A stretch of 64,000 nucleotides of DNA from Novosphingobium huizhouense. GTDB lineage: Bacteria > Pseudomonadota > Alphaproteobacteria > Sphingomonadales > Sphingomonadaceae. The translations under genes and the position numbers were made by a program. The stretch covers positions 496,001 to 560,000 of the forward strand of contig NZ_JAILXZ010000002.1 in NCBI RefSeq assembly GCF_020179475.1, given 5' to 3'. A model generated the notes under the pieces. The model was not told the DNA's origin, ran no database searches, and saw nothing but the letters and a program-made list of their open reading frames with translations. Every line of letters begins with the position of its first letter. The stretch's first letter is position 1. This document shows positions 8,945 through 16,376 of the stretch, one piece after another.

Positions 8945-9757
8945 CTAGTCCGCGCGGACCTTGGCGAAGGGGGAGAAGTCGGTGTCGGTGTCGAACACCT
9001 CGACCCCCTCGCGCCGCTTGAGGAAGCCGACCACGGCATAGGTGACCGGGGTCAGCAGCACCTCCCAGAGCACCTTCATCGCCCAGTTGGTGACCATCAC
9101 CGTCAGCACCGCCTGGCTCGTCCACGTGCCGAGGAAGGCGACGGGGTAGAAGATCGCGCTGTCAACCGCCTGGCCGAACACGGTCGAGCCGATGGTGCGG
9201 GTCCACAAGTGCTTGCCGTCGGTCAGCACCTTCATCCGGGCAAGGACGAAGGAGTTGACGAATTCGCCCGCCCAGAAGGCGACGACCGAGGCGAGGACGA
9301 TCCGCCAGGTGCTGCCGAACACCGATTCGTAGGTGGTCTGGCAGACCGCGCCGGCCGAGGTCCGCGCGACGAGTTCGGAAAAGCGGGGATCGGCGCTCGA
9401 AGCACAGCCCCAGTCGGGCGAGGGCGGCATGGCGACGACGACGAAGCTCATCAGCGCCATGAACAGCAGCGCGAAGAAGCCGACCCAGACGCAGCGCCGC
9501 GCATGGGCATAGCCATAGACTTCGGTGAGCACGTCGCCGAGCACGTAGGACACCGGGAAGAACAGGATTCCGGCGCCGAAGGTGACGCCGCCGACGCTGG
9601 CGAGCTTGGCCGCGCCGATCAGGTTCGAGAGCAGCAGGATGGCGACGAAGGCGGCCATCATGACATCGAAGTAGCGGAAGTGGCGCCTGCCACCGGCGGT
9701 TCCGCCGATGCGGGCTGGCTGCGCGAGGGTGGCGGCTTCGGGACGGGTCTGGGTCAT
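8945..9757 (-). CDS. yhhQ: Queuosine precursor transporter (VUT/YhhQ family)
   Basis: 270 aa with about six membrane helices. Residues 29-100 (FDVMMAAFVAILLLSNLIGA, then ILFFPVSYVLGDVLTEVYGY) match the COG1738/YhhQ family, whose E. coli member takes up 7-cyano-7-deazaguanine for queuosine synthesis. EFVNSFVLARMK and WTRTIGSTVFGQAVDSAIFY are further family motifs. An insert with two Cys lies at about 115-140 (WGCASS ... AVCQTT). The downstream neighbour on the other strand is a tRNA gene; no queuosine biosynthesis genes are present. Confidence 0.9.
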   Translation of the reverse strand: MTQTRPEAATLAQPARIGGTAGGRRHFRYFDVMMAAFVAILLLSNLIGAAKLASVGGVTFGAGILFFPVSYVLGDVLTEVYGYAHARRCVWVGFFALLFMALMSFVVVAMPPSPDWGCASSADPRFSELVARTSAGAVCQTTYESVFGSTWRIVLASVVAFWAGEFVNSFVLARMKVLTDGKHLWTRTIGSTVFGQAVDSAIFYPVAFLGTWTSQAVLTVMVTNWAMKVLWEVLLTPVTYAVVGFLKRREGVEVFDTDTDFSPFAKVRAD

Positions 9758-9824
9758 GTCGCGCTTGCTATCGCGGTTTGCACGGCGGGCAAAGCGCGCT
9801 TATGGGGAAGCCCCGCAAGGACGC

Positions 9825-9901
9825 GCGCCCTTAGCTCAGCTGGATAGAGCACCCGCCTTCTAAGCGGGTGGTCACAGGTTCGAATCCTGTAGGGCGCGCC
9901 A
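9825..9901 (+). tRNA. tRNA-Arg (UCU)
   Basis: A 77-nt cloverleaf. The acceptor stem GCGCCCT (9825-9831) pairs with AGGGCGC (9891-9897), with discriminator G and an encoded CCA end at 9899-9901. The anticodon stem CCCGC/GCGGG encloses loop CTTCTAA, so the anticodon is UCU, reading AGA. The T arm is ACAGG-TTCGAAT-CCTGT. AGA is rare in such a G+C-rich genome, so this is a minor isoacceptor. Confidence 0.97.
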
Positions 9902-9953
9902 CCTTCCCCAAGGCCCCTGCGCCAAGGCGCGCGGCCCCCGGTCCTGGCCGAAA

Positions 9954-10106
9954 GGTTTACGGGGTTTACACTGTCCTGGGAAAAATTTCCGGCCCTTCGC
10001 CGCGGCGCCGGGACCACCGCCGCAAGCGGTTCGAAAACGCCGGAGAACAAGGATTTGCCGACCACCATCGACGGCAATCTACGCAAGCGGGGCGCTGTAG
10101 GAAAGC
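9954..10106 (+). repeat. Dispersed two-block intergenic element, copy 1
   Basis: Block 1 (9954-9987) begins GGTTTACGGGGTTTACACTG and block 2 (10093-10106) is CGCTGTAGGAAAGC. Both blocks recur in the same order and orientation at 40729-40895, with about 105-118 variable bases between. Block 1 has an internal near-tandem GGTTTAC repeat. The remainder of the spacer between the tRNA and the next gene shows nothing else. It could be a mobile intergenic repeat or a conserved RNA/regulatory element. Confidence 0.55.
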
Positions 10107-10188
10107 CCGCCGCTATCGCTGCATATGCAACAGGGATATGCAAAGGGCCGAAAGCCCCTTCGGCGAAGCGCCGCGCGACCCCTGACGA

Positions 10189-11454
10189 TCAGAACTGCGG
10201 CGCGGGGTAGGCGCGACCTGCCGGGGCGCTCGCGGCCGGCGCGGGCGCCGGGGCGCGGACCGGGGCAACACCCGCCGGGTGGCGCAGTTCGTCGGGAACG
10301 CCTTCGGCATAGTCCCAGGCCGAAGCCGGCGAGTTGAGGATCGCCTCGAAATCGGTGCGCGTGCCCGGCGCGGGCGAGACCGCGCCATAAGGCGAGGCCG
10401 AACGCTGGCGCAGGCCGCCCTGCGGCACTTGCGCGACGGGCAGCGCGAGGGCCTGCGCGCTCGCCGCCACCGGCGAAGCGGCGGGCACGGGCGCGGGCGC
10501 CGTGGCAGCAGCGGACGGGGCGGCAGGGGACGGGGCGGCAGGGGACGGGGCGGCGAGCGGCTGGACGCGAATCTCGAGCGGCGCGCCCCGGCCTGCGGCG
10601 GGCGCGCTGCGGGCGAGCGGGACGAGCTGCGAGGTATCGACCGTTTCGGAATCGACCTGCCCCGGCGCGGGCGCGGCCACGCCCTGCCCAAGCGCGGCGC
10701 CGGCGCCGCGCGCCGGGCCTGCCGCGGCGAGCACCGGGGAGGCGACCGGCGAAGCGGACATGGCGGCAGCGCGCGCAGCGGACGGGCCAGCACCCGAAGC
10801 AGCGCCCGAAGCGGTGCCCGAAGTCATGATCGCGGCGGCGACCGGCGCGATCGCCGGGGCGACGACGGCCGCGCCCGCACCCTTGCGCAGGCCGGCGGAT
10901 GCTGCGGCGGGCGCAGCGGCCGGGGTGACGGCCGGCGCGGCGAGCCGGTCAGCAACCCGCGCAGAGGGCGCAGGCGCCACAGCATCGAGCGAGGCGAGCT
11001 TGCCGGGCACGAACCCTGCGGCGCGCGAGCGCAGCGCGGAGGGCGCGGCGATCGGCAGCGTCCGGTCGGCCGCGATCATCGCCGCGAGCGTGGGCGCGGC
11101 AGCCGGCACGGAACTCGGCACGGCACCCGGCGCTGCCCCCTGCGCTGCAAGGCGGTCGACCGATCCGTCGCCGAGCGGCGGAGCAAGGCCGAAGGCCGGC
11201 CGCGCGAAGTCGGCGCGCGCAAACCGCGAATCGGCCGATGCGCCGCGGGCGAGCCCGGGGGTGCGCGGCTCGCCCGGGAACGAGCCGGCGCTGCGATCTT
11301 CGTCGACCGCCGACATCGCGCGCTCGGAGGCGCCGGCGCGCAGGATCAGCCCCGCACCGACCACGATCGAGGTAAAGCGCAGGACATGCAGGCTGATGCG
11401 GCGCAACGGTCGGTGCGCCCAGTCGCCAGCCGTGCTCATGCCCTTGATCCGCAT
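10189..11454 (-). CDS. Ala/Pro-rich membrane-anchored protein, unknown function
   Basis: 421 aa if started at ATG 11454; ATG 11439 and a non-ATG start at 11502 are alternatives. One transmembrane segment lies near residues 22-42 (HVLRFTSIVVGAGLILRAG). The rest is a long, low-complexity Ala/Pro/Ser region, ending in a more ordinary C-terminus (TRDFEAILNSPASAWDYAEG as visible, with TRTDFEAIL). A 15-bp unit repeats three times at 10513-10557, encoding PSPAA repeats. It resembles linker-rich periplasmic proteins but matches no family I know. Open frames on the plus strand here are arginine/glycine-rich shadows. Confidence 0.55.
   Translation of the reverse strand: MRIKGMSTAGDWAHRPLRRISLHVLRFTSIVVGAGLILRAGASERAMSAVDEDRSAGSFPGEPRTPGLARGASADSRFARADFARPAFGLAPPLGDGSVDRLAAQGAAPGAVPSSVPAAAPTLAAMIAADRTLPIAAPSALRSRAAGFVPGKLASLDAVAPAPSARVADRLAAPAVTPAAAPAAASAGLRKGAGAAVVAPAIAPVAAAIMTSGTASGAASGAGPSAARAAAMSASPVASPVLAAAGPARGAGAALGQGVAAPAPGQVDSETVDTSQLVPLARSAPAAGRGAPLEIRVQPLAAPSPAAPSPAAPSAAATAPAPVPAASPVAASAQALALPVAQVPQGGLRQRSASPYGAVSPAPGTRTDFEAILNSPASAWDYAEGVPDELRHPAGVAPVRAPAPAPAASAPAGRAYPAPQF
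10513..10557. repeat. 15-bp tandem repeat, three copies
   Basis: GGACGGGGCGGCAGG is repeated at 10513-10527 and 10528-10542, with a slightly diverged third copy at 10543-10557. It lies inside the Ala/Pro-rich gene and, on the minus strand, gives PSPAAPSPAAPSAA. Copy-number change would keep the frame. Confidence 0.8.
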
Positions 11455-11610
11455 TTCGTTCTGCCCCCCACAGGCGCTGGTCCAAGGGGATTGCCTAAGC
11501 AAAATCCCGCGAGACTGCGCATGCTATGGTTTCAAGACAGATTGATGAAAGCCGGCGCAACGCCTGAAAAAGGTCGGATCCGGCAGGATCGCGGTGGTTT
11601 ACGGCGCGGG

Positions 11611-12282
11611 TCAGCGAAGCGCGTCGCCCTCCCCTGCCCCCGCATCTCCCGCGCCCCCGTCCCCGGCGAAGCGGCGGACGAAGCTGCGCATCGCGGCAAG
11701 CGGCATCGCGGGATCGAGCTGGTGCTGGATGGCGACCCCAAGCTGGAAGCAGCCCAGCGCCAGCGCCGCGTCTTCAGGCGCGATGTCGGCGGCGATGGTG
11801 CCGTCGGCCATGCCTTCGCGGATCAGGTCGGCAAGCAGCTGCTTCACCTTTTCGTGCTGCGCGAGGAAATAGCGCGCCTGCGGCAGGAGATTGCCGAGCG
11901 CGCCGGCGAGGAGGACGAAATAGGCCCGGGTCAGCCGGTCCTCGTCGAGGCGGACCATGAACACGTCGACGAAGTCGATCAGTTTCTCGCGCCCCGAACG
12001 CGCGGTTTCGAGCCGCTGGCGGTAGATGTCCTCGAGCTGCGCGCCGAGAAATTCGATCATCGCCGCGACCAGCCCGTCCTTCGAGCCGAAGCGCAGCGTG
12101 ACGAGGCCGCGGCTGTAGCCGGCGCGCTCGCTGATGCGGTCGAAGGTCGCGCCGGTGTAGCCGTGCTCGAGCACCACTTCGGCGGCGGCGACGAGCAGGC
12201 CGTGCTCGGACTGCTGGCGGCGCTCGGCCTGGGTGAGCCTGGGTTGGGAAGCGGCGGCTGTGGTCTTGTGCGCTTTGATCAT
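11611..12282 (-). CDS. TetR/AcrR-family transcriptional regulator
   Basis: 223 aa. The N-terminal helix-turn-helix is clear at about residues 25-70 (LVAAAEVVLEHGYTGATFDR, ISERAGYSRGLVTLRFGSKD). The C-terminal ligand domain includes YFVLLAGALGNLLPQ. Start ATG 12282 (MIKAHKTT) has GAAGGACC upstream, so the longer frame to 12426 is rejected. It is divergent from the P450 gene across 112 bp and most likely controls it. The effector is unknown, plausibly the P450 substrate or a CoA derivative. Confidence 0.88.
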   Translation of the reverse strand: MIKAHKTTAAASQPRLTQAERRQQSEHGLLVAAAEVVLEHGYTGATFDRISERAGYSRGLVTLRFGSKDGLVAAMIEFLGAQLEDIYRQRLETARSGREKLIDFVDVFMVRLDEDRLTRAYFVLLAGALGNLLPQARYFLAQHEKVKQLLADLIREGMADGTIAADIAPEDAALALGCFQLGVAIQHQLDPAMPLAAMRSFVRRFAGDGGAGDAGAGEGDALR

Positions 12283-12394
12283 GGTCCTTCGGGCAGATGC
12301 CAGAAACTTTGACCGGGGACAATTTGCAACTTGCTGGACGGCCATATAGTATCTTACACCAAGGCCAAACGAGAACCATGCAGGAGCGGATGCC

Positions 12395-13669
12395 GTGACC
12401 ATCAAGACCGAGCTTGCCCAGACCATCGTCGATCCGCGCGCCTATGCCGACCGCGACCGGCTCGACGCCGCGTTCACCGAGCTGCGCCGGACCGCGCCGT
12501 TCGACGTCGCCGAGATCGACGGCTTCGACCCGTTCTGGGTGGCGACCCGCCATGCCGACGTGCTCGAGATCGAGCGCCGCGCCGACGTGTTCCTCAACGC
12601 CGCGCGTTCGGCGACGCTGACCGACAAGGCCGGCGACGCCTTCGTCCAGTTCGTGACCGGGGGCGAGCGCAACCTGATCCGCTCGCTGGTCCAGGTCGAC
12701 GGGCAGGAGCACAAGGAGCTGCGCGCGCTCACCTTCCCCGCCTTCACGCCCAAGGCGCTGAAGGTGCTGGAAGAGCAGATCCGCGAAATCGCGCGCGAAT
12801 TCGTCGATGCCATGCTCGCCAAGGGGCCGGAAGTCGACTTCGCCTCGGACGTCGCCTTCCTCTACCCGCTGCGCGTGGTGATGCGCGTGCTCGGCGTGCC
12901 GCAGGAGGACGAGCCGTTCATGCTGCGGCTGACGCAGGAGCTGTTCGGGCCGAACGATCCCGACATGAACCGCGAGAAGAAGGAAGTGCCGCCCGAGCAG
13001 GTGATGCAGATGATGCAGCAGACGATGCTCGACCTGGAGGGCTACTTCGGCGAAGTGACCAGGAAGTTCCGCGCCCATCCCGAAGCGTGCATCAACAGCC
13101 TGATCGCCAATGCGAAGATCGGCGGCGAGTACCTCACCCACCGGCAGATGATGGGCTATTACATCATTGCCGCGACCGCCGGGCACGACACCACCGCCAA
13201 CACCACCGCCGCGGCGATGTGGGCGCTGGCCGAGAACCCCGAGGTGCTGGCGAAGCTGAAGGCGGAACCCGCGGCGATGCAGGGCTTCATCGAGGAGACG
13301 ATCCGCTGGGCCTCGCCGGTCAAGCACTTCATGCGCACCGCGATCGCCGATGCCGAAGTGGGCGGCAAGCCGGTCAAGGCGGGCGACTGGATCATGCTGT
13401 CCTACCATAGCGCCAACCGCGACGAGGACGTGTTCGACGCCCCGTTCGAGTTCCGCATCGACCGGCCGATCCACAAGCACGTGGCGTTCGGATCGGGCCC
13501 GCACGTGTGCCTCGGCCAGCACCTGGCCCGCATGGAAATGCGCATCCTGTGGGAAGAGCTGCTGCCGAAGATCGACACGGTGGCGCTCGCCGGCGCGCCG
13601 AAGCTGACGCAATCGAGCTTCGTCAGCGGGCCGAAGTCGGTGCCGATCCGCTTCACCGTGGCCGCGTGA
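12395..13669 (+). CDS. Cytochrome P450
   Basis: 424 aa, typical of soluble bacterial class I P450s. The I-helix reads AGHDTT (262-267), the K-helix ExxR is E301-R304 in EETIRW, and the heme-binding loop FGSGPHVCLGQHLARME has axial Cys372. No signal or membrane anchor. It probably hydroxylates a hydrophobic substrate using electrons from a ferredoxin or the rubredoxin encoded 10 bp downstream. The subfamily cannot be fixed by eye; the overall pattern is like bacterial CYPs acting on terpenoids, sterols or alkyl chains. Divergent TetR gene upstream. Confidence 0.93.
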   Translation: MTIKTELAQTIVDPRAYADRDRLDAAFTELRRTAPFDVAEIDGFDPFWVATRHADVLEIERRADVFLNAARSATLTDKAGDAFVQFVTGGERNLIRSLVQVDGQEHKELRALTFPAFTPKALKVLEEQIREIAREFVDAMLAKGPEVDFASDVAFLYPLRVVMRVLGVPQEDEPFMLRLTQELFGPNDPDMNREKKEVPPEQVMQMMQQTMLDLEGYFGEVTRKFRAHPEACINSLIANAKIGGEYLTHRQMMGYYIIAATAGHDTTANTTAAAMWALAENPEVLAKLKAEPAAMQGFIEETIRWASPVKHFMRTAIADAEVGGKPVKAGDWIMLSYHSANRDEDVFDAPFEFRIDRPIHKHVAFGSGPHVCLGQHLARMEMRILWEELLPKIDTVALAGAPKLTQSSFVSGPKSVPIRFTVAA

Positions 13670-13679
13670 CCCGGGGGCG

Positions 13680-13862
13680 ATGATGTCGGACCGTCCGTAC
13701 AAGCGGTATCGCTGCCGCTACTGCGCCTTCGTCTACGACGAGGCATTGGGCCTGCCCGAGGAAGGGATCGCGCCGGGGACGCGCTGGGAGGACATCCCCG
13801 ACGACTTCTATTGCCCGCAATGCGGCGTGGGCAAGGACGACTACGACATGGAAGAGATCTGA
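13680..13862 (+). CDS. Rubredoxin
   Basis: 60 aa. Two C-x2-C knuckles, CRYC and CPQC, hold the single iron. The GIAPGTRWEDIPDDFYCPQC segment is the standard rubredoxin core. It follows the P450 stop by 10 bp with a GGGGG ribosome-binding sequence, starting at either of two adjacent ATGs (13680 or 13683). Rubredoxins donate electrons to monooxygenases, classically alkane hydroxylases; pairing with a P450 suggests it serves as its redox partner or that of a linked oxygenase. Confidence 0.95.
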   Translation: MMSDRPYKRYRCRYCAFVYDEALGLPEEGIAPGTRWEDIPDDFYCPQCGVGKDDYDMEEI

Positions 13863-13869
13863 AGGTGAC

Positions 13870-13895
13870 GGGCCGGGGCGATGCCCCGGCCCTTT
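13870..13895. terminator. Hairpin terminator between rubredoxin and CaiB-type genes
   Basis: GGGCCGGGGC (13870-13879) and GCCCCGGCCC (13883-13892) form a perfect 10-bp stem with a 3-base loop, followed by TTT. It sits between convergent genes and ends the P450-rubredoxin transcript. Confidence 0.75.
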
Positions 13896-13898
13896 CGC

Positions 13899-15056
13899 CT
13901 AGGCGCCCTTGCCCAGCAGCGCTTCGTTGTGTTCGCCGATGGTGGGCGCGGGGCCGGGCTCGTCGAGGCCGACCGAGAAGCTGACCGGGGCGCGGGTGCG
14001 CAGGTATTCGCCCTCGGTCGGGTGCTGGCGGTGCTGGAAGAAATCGACCGCCTGCAGGTGCGGATCGTCGACCAGGTCCTCGATGTCGCGCACCGGCATC
14101 GCCGGGATCTGGTGCTCGGCGAAGATGCGGCACCATTGCTCGGTCGTCTTCGCCGGGGTGCGCCGGGCGATCTCGGCATAGAACGCGGTCATGTTCTGCA
14201 TGCGCGAGAGCGGATCGGCGAAGCGCTCCTCCTGCATCAGTTCGGGCGCGCCGAGCAGTTCCGCCAGCAGGCCGATCGAGGGATCGGTGTAGGGCACGAT
14301 CGAGATCCAGCCGTCGGCGGTGGGGAACGGCTGGCGTTCGGCGTCGATCTGGCGCGGGTAGCCGGCGGGATAGGGCTGCGGCACGAAGGTCTTGCCGTAG
14401 AGATGCTCGAGCATCATGAAGTGGCTGAAGGCTTCGAACATCGGCACTTCGACGAACTGGCCCTCGCCCGTGCGCAGACGGTGGACGATCGCGGCGAGCG
14501 TCGCATAGGCGGCGTGGAGGCCGGCGACCTTGTCGGCGATCAGCGAGGGCAGGTAGCGCGGGCGCGGGTTGCCGTCGGCGCGCGGCAGCAGCCCGACGGT
14601 GCCGGTGGCGGCCTGGATCACGTCGTCGTAGGCCTGCAGGTCGCGGTAGGGGCCGCCCGAGCCGAAGCCGACGCAGTGGACGTAGACCACGTCGGGCTTG
14701 ATCGCCCTGACCGCCTCGTAGCCGAAGCCGAGCCGTTCGACCGCCTTGCCGCGCACGTTGTGGATGAACACGTCGGCGGTCTCGAGCAGCTTCGTCAGGC
14801 CCGCCTTGCCCTCGGCCGTCTTGAGATCGAGCGCGACCGACTGCTTGCCCTTGTTGAGGTTCATGTGGCACGCGCCCATCCCGCGCGTCCTCACCGGCGT
14901 GCCGGCATAGCGGAACTGGTCGCCGGTCGGCCCCTCGACCTTGATCACCTCGGCGCCGAGGTCGGCGAGGGTGAGCGTGGCGTAAGGGCCGAACACCACC
15001 GAGGTGAGATCGACGACGCGCAGGCCTTCGAGCATTCTTGGACCGGTCATGCGCAT
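13899..15056 (-). CDS. CaiB/BaiF-family CoA-transferase
   Basis: 385 aa. The N-terminus (MLEGLRVVDLTSVVFGPYAT, then LADLGAEVIKVEGPTGDQFR) is the family hallmark. DVFIHNVRGKAVERLGFGYE and YDDVIQAATG (with the conserved catalytic Asp region) follow. Family III CoA-transferases move CoA between an acyl-CoA donor and a free acid. A near-palindrome TTAATCGA/TCGGTTAA lies 28 bp upstream (15084-15099). With the P450 and rubredoxin it suggests local degradation of an acid-yielding substrate. Some members are instead racemases such as Amacr. Confidence 0.9.
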   Translation of the reverse strand: MRMTGPRMLEGLRVVDLTSVVFGPYATLTLADLGAEVIKVEGPTGDQFRYAGTPVRTRGMGACHMNLNKGKQSVALDLKTAEGKAGLTKLLETADVFIHNVRGKAVERLGFGYEAVRAIKPDVVYVHCVGFGSGGPYRDLQAYDDVIQAATGTVGLLPRADGNPRPRYLPSLIADKVAGLHAAYATLAAIVHRLRTGEGQFVEVPMFEAFSHFMMLEHLYGKTFVPQPYPAGYPRQIDAERQPFPTADGWISIVPYTDPSIGLLAELLGAPELMQEERFADPLSRMQNMTAFYAEIARRTPAKTTEQWCRIFAEHQIPAMPVRDIEDLVDDPHLQAVDFFQHRQHPTEGEYLRTRAPVSFSVGLDEPGPAPTIGEHNEALLGKGA

Positions 15057-15083
15057 CTCCCTTTTCCGCTACGTCGGCTTGAC

Positions 15084-15099
15084 TTAATCGATCGGTTAA
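15084..15099. promoter_or_regulatory. Near-perfect 16-bp palindrome, candidate operator
   Basis: TTAATCGA followed by TCGGTTAA; the half-sites match at 7 of 8 positions in inverted orientation. It lies 28 bp before the start of the CoA-transferase gene and is typical in size for a TetR-family site. The TetR encoded at 11611-12282 is the nearest candidate. Confidence 0.45.
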
Positions 15100-15260
15100 A
15101 CCGCCGCTCTTGCGGTGGCAAGCCCGTTCGGGAAAGCGTGGTCCGTTCAAAACGGATGCAAATGATCGCAGGAAACAATTTGTCACGGGTTGGAGCAGCG
15201 CCGGCAAAGCTGGACACATTAGCTGCCGGTCATCGCAATCCCTGCGGTGGAGTTATCCCG

Positions 15261-15536
15261 ATGCTGCTCACCACGCTTGCCCTCGCCCTCGCCGCCCCGG
15301 TTTCTCCGGCCGGCGCTGCCCTCGCCTGCAACCCCAGCGGCCCGCGCCCGCAGCACTGCGGCAGCGGCCTTGCCGTGTTCGACAAGCCGGGCGCCGGCGT
15401 CAAGACCACCGACGCCAAGGCGCTCAAGTTCTGCCACCCCGATCCGAGCAAGAACAAGGGCTGCCTGCGCGCCGACCCGCACGCCGAAGCGCTGGCGCTG
15501 CGCAAGGCCGCCGCGACCAAGGACGACGTGCGCTGA
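15261..15536 (+). CDS. Small secreted Cys-containing protein (91 aa)
   Basis: 91 aa with a signal peptide (MLLTTLALALAAPVSPAGAA). The mature part has four Cys (ACNPSGP, HCGSG, FCHPDP, GCLRADP), suggesting two disulfides in the periplasm. It starts at ATG 15261, nine bases after GGTGGAG. No family is recognised. The downstream two-component genes are on the same strand after 86 bp, but a functional link is not evident. Confidence 0.65.
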   Translation: MLLTTLALALAAPVSPAGAALACNPSGPRPQHCGSGLAVFDKPGAGVKTTDAKALKFCHPDPSKNKGCLRADPHAEALALRKAAATKDDVR

Positions 15537-15622
15537 ACCGCCCTCGTGCAGGGGCGCCGGTTGAAAGCGCCCCTGCACCTTTCTATCACCGAACACCGAC
15601 CGCCCTTTCCGACCGGAGCCGC

Positions 15623-16348
15623 ATGACCGCCCCTTCCATTGTCCTTGTCGAAGACGACGGCCCCCTTCGGACCCTGACGGCGCGGGCGCTGCGCGAACAC
15701 GGCTATGCGGTGCGCACCGCCGCCACCGGGGCGGAGATGTGGGTGGCGCTCGAGGCCGAACCGGCCGACCTCGTGGTGCTCGACATCATGCTGCCGGGCA
15801 CCAGCGGGATCGAGCTGTTCCGCCGCCTGCGCCGGCAGAGCGACGTGCCGATCATCTTCGTCTCGGCGCGGGGCAGCGAGGAGGACCGCGTGCTCGGGCT
15901 CGAGCTGGGCGCGGACGACTACCTCGCCAAGCCGTTCAGCTCGCGCGAACTGCTCGCCCGCATCGGCGCGGTGCTGCGCCGCACCGAGAGCAGCGGCGAG
16001 GACAGCTCGGGCGCCAGCGGCGCGCGCCGCAGCGGCGAAGTGCGCTTCGACGGCTGGACGCTCTCGCTCGCCCGGCGCGAGCTGCATTCGCCGTCGGGCG
16101 CGATGGTCGACCTGACCGGCGCCGAGTTCGACCTGCTCGCCACCTTCGTCGGCCAGCCGCAGCGCGTGCTCGGCCGCGAGCGGCTGATCGAGCTGTCGCG
16201 CACCCGGCTGGGCGACAGTTCCGACCGCAGCGTCGACGTGCTGGTCAGCCGGCTGCGGCGCAAGCTCGCCTCGGCCGGGGGCAACGCCCCGATCGTCACC
16301 GTGCGCGGCGTCGGCTACATGCTGAGGGCCGAAGTCGAGCGCGACTGA
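15623..16348 (+). CDS. OmpR-family response regulator
   Basis: 241 aa. The receiver domain (about 5-118) has the acidic pair Glu10/Asp11, phospho-acceptor Asp54 (LVVLDIMLPG) and Lys103 (DDYLAKPF). The C-terminal winged helix (about 138-236) contains VLGRERLIELSRTR and a DVLVSRLRRKL recognition region, ending GVGYML. It is followed by a sensor kinase after 28 bp, forming a standard two-component pair. The target genes are unknown; the neighbouring anion-transport operon is a possibility. Confidence 0.93.
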   Translation: MTAPSIVLVEDDGPLRTLTARALREHGYAVRTAATGAEMWVALEAEPADLVVLDIMLPGTSGIELFRRLRRQSDVPIIFVSARGSEEDRVLGLELGADDYLAKPFSSRELLARIGAVLRRTESSGEDSSGASGARRSGEVRFDGWTLSLARRELHSPSGAMVDLTGAEFDLLATFVGQPQRVLGRERLIELSRTRLGDSSDRSVDVLVSRLRRKLASAGGNAPIVTVRGVGYMLRAEVERD

Positions 16349-16376
16349 CGCGCCCGCTTGGGCTATACGCGGGGGA

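Noticed and set aside
9754..10143. Minus-strand 129-aa frame containing YRIRTCDHPLRRRVLYPAEL
   Set aside because: This is the well-known false translation of the antisense strand of a tRNA gene; the tRNA-Arg at 9825-9901 explains it.
10279..12312. 677-codon plus-strand frame across the Ala/Pro-rich and TetR genes
   Set aside because: RG-rich composition and no start signal; it crosses two better supported minus-strand genes.
13881..15536. 551-codon plus-strand frame opposite the CaiB-type gene
   Set aside because: Only its last 91 codons, from ATG 15261, form a protein with a signal peptide; the rest is a shadow.
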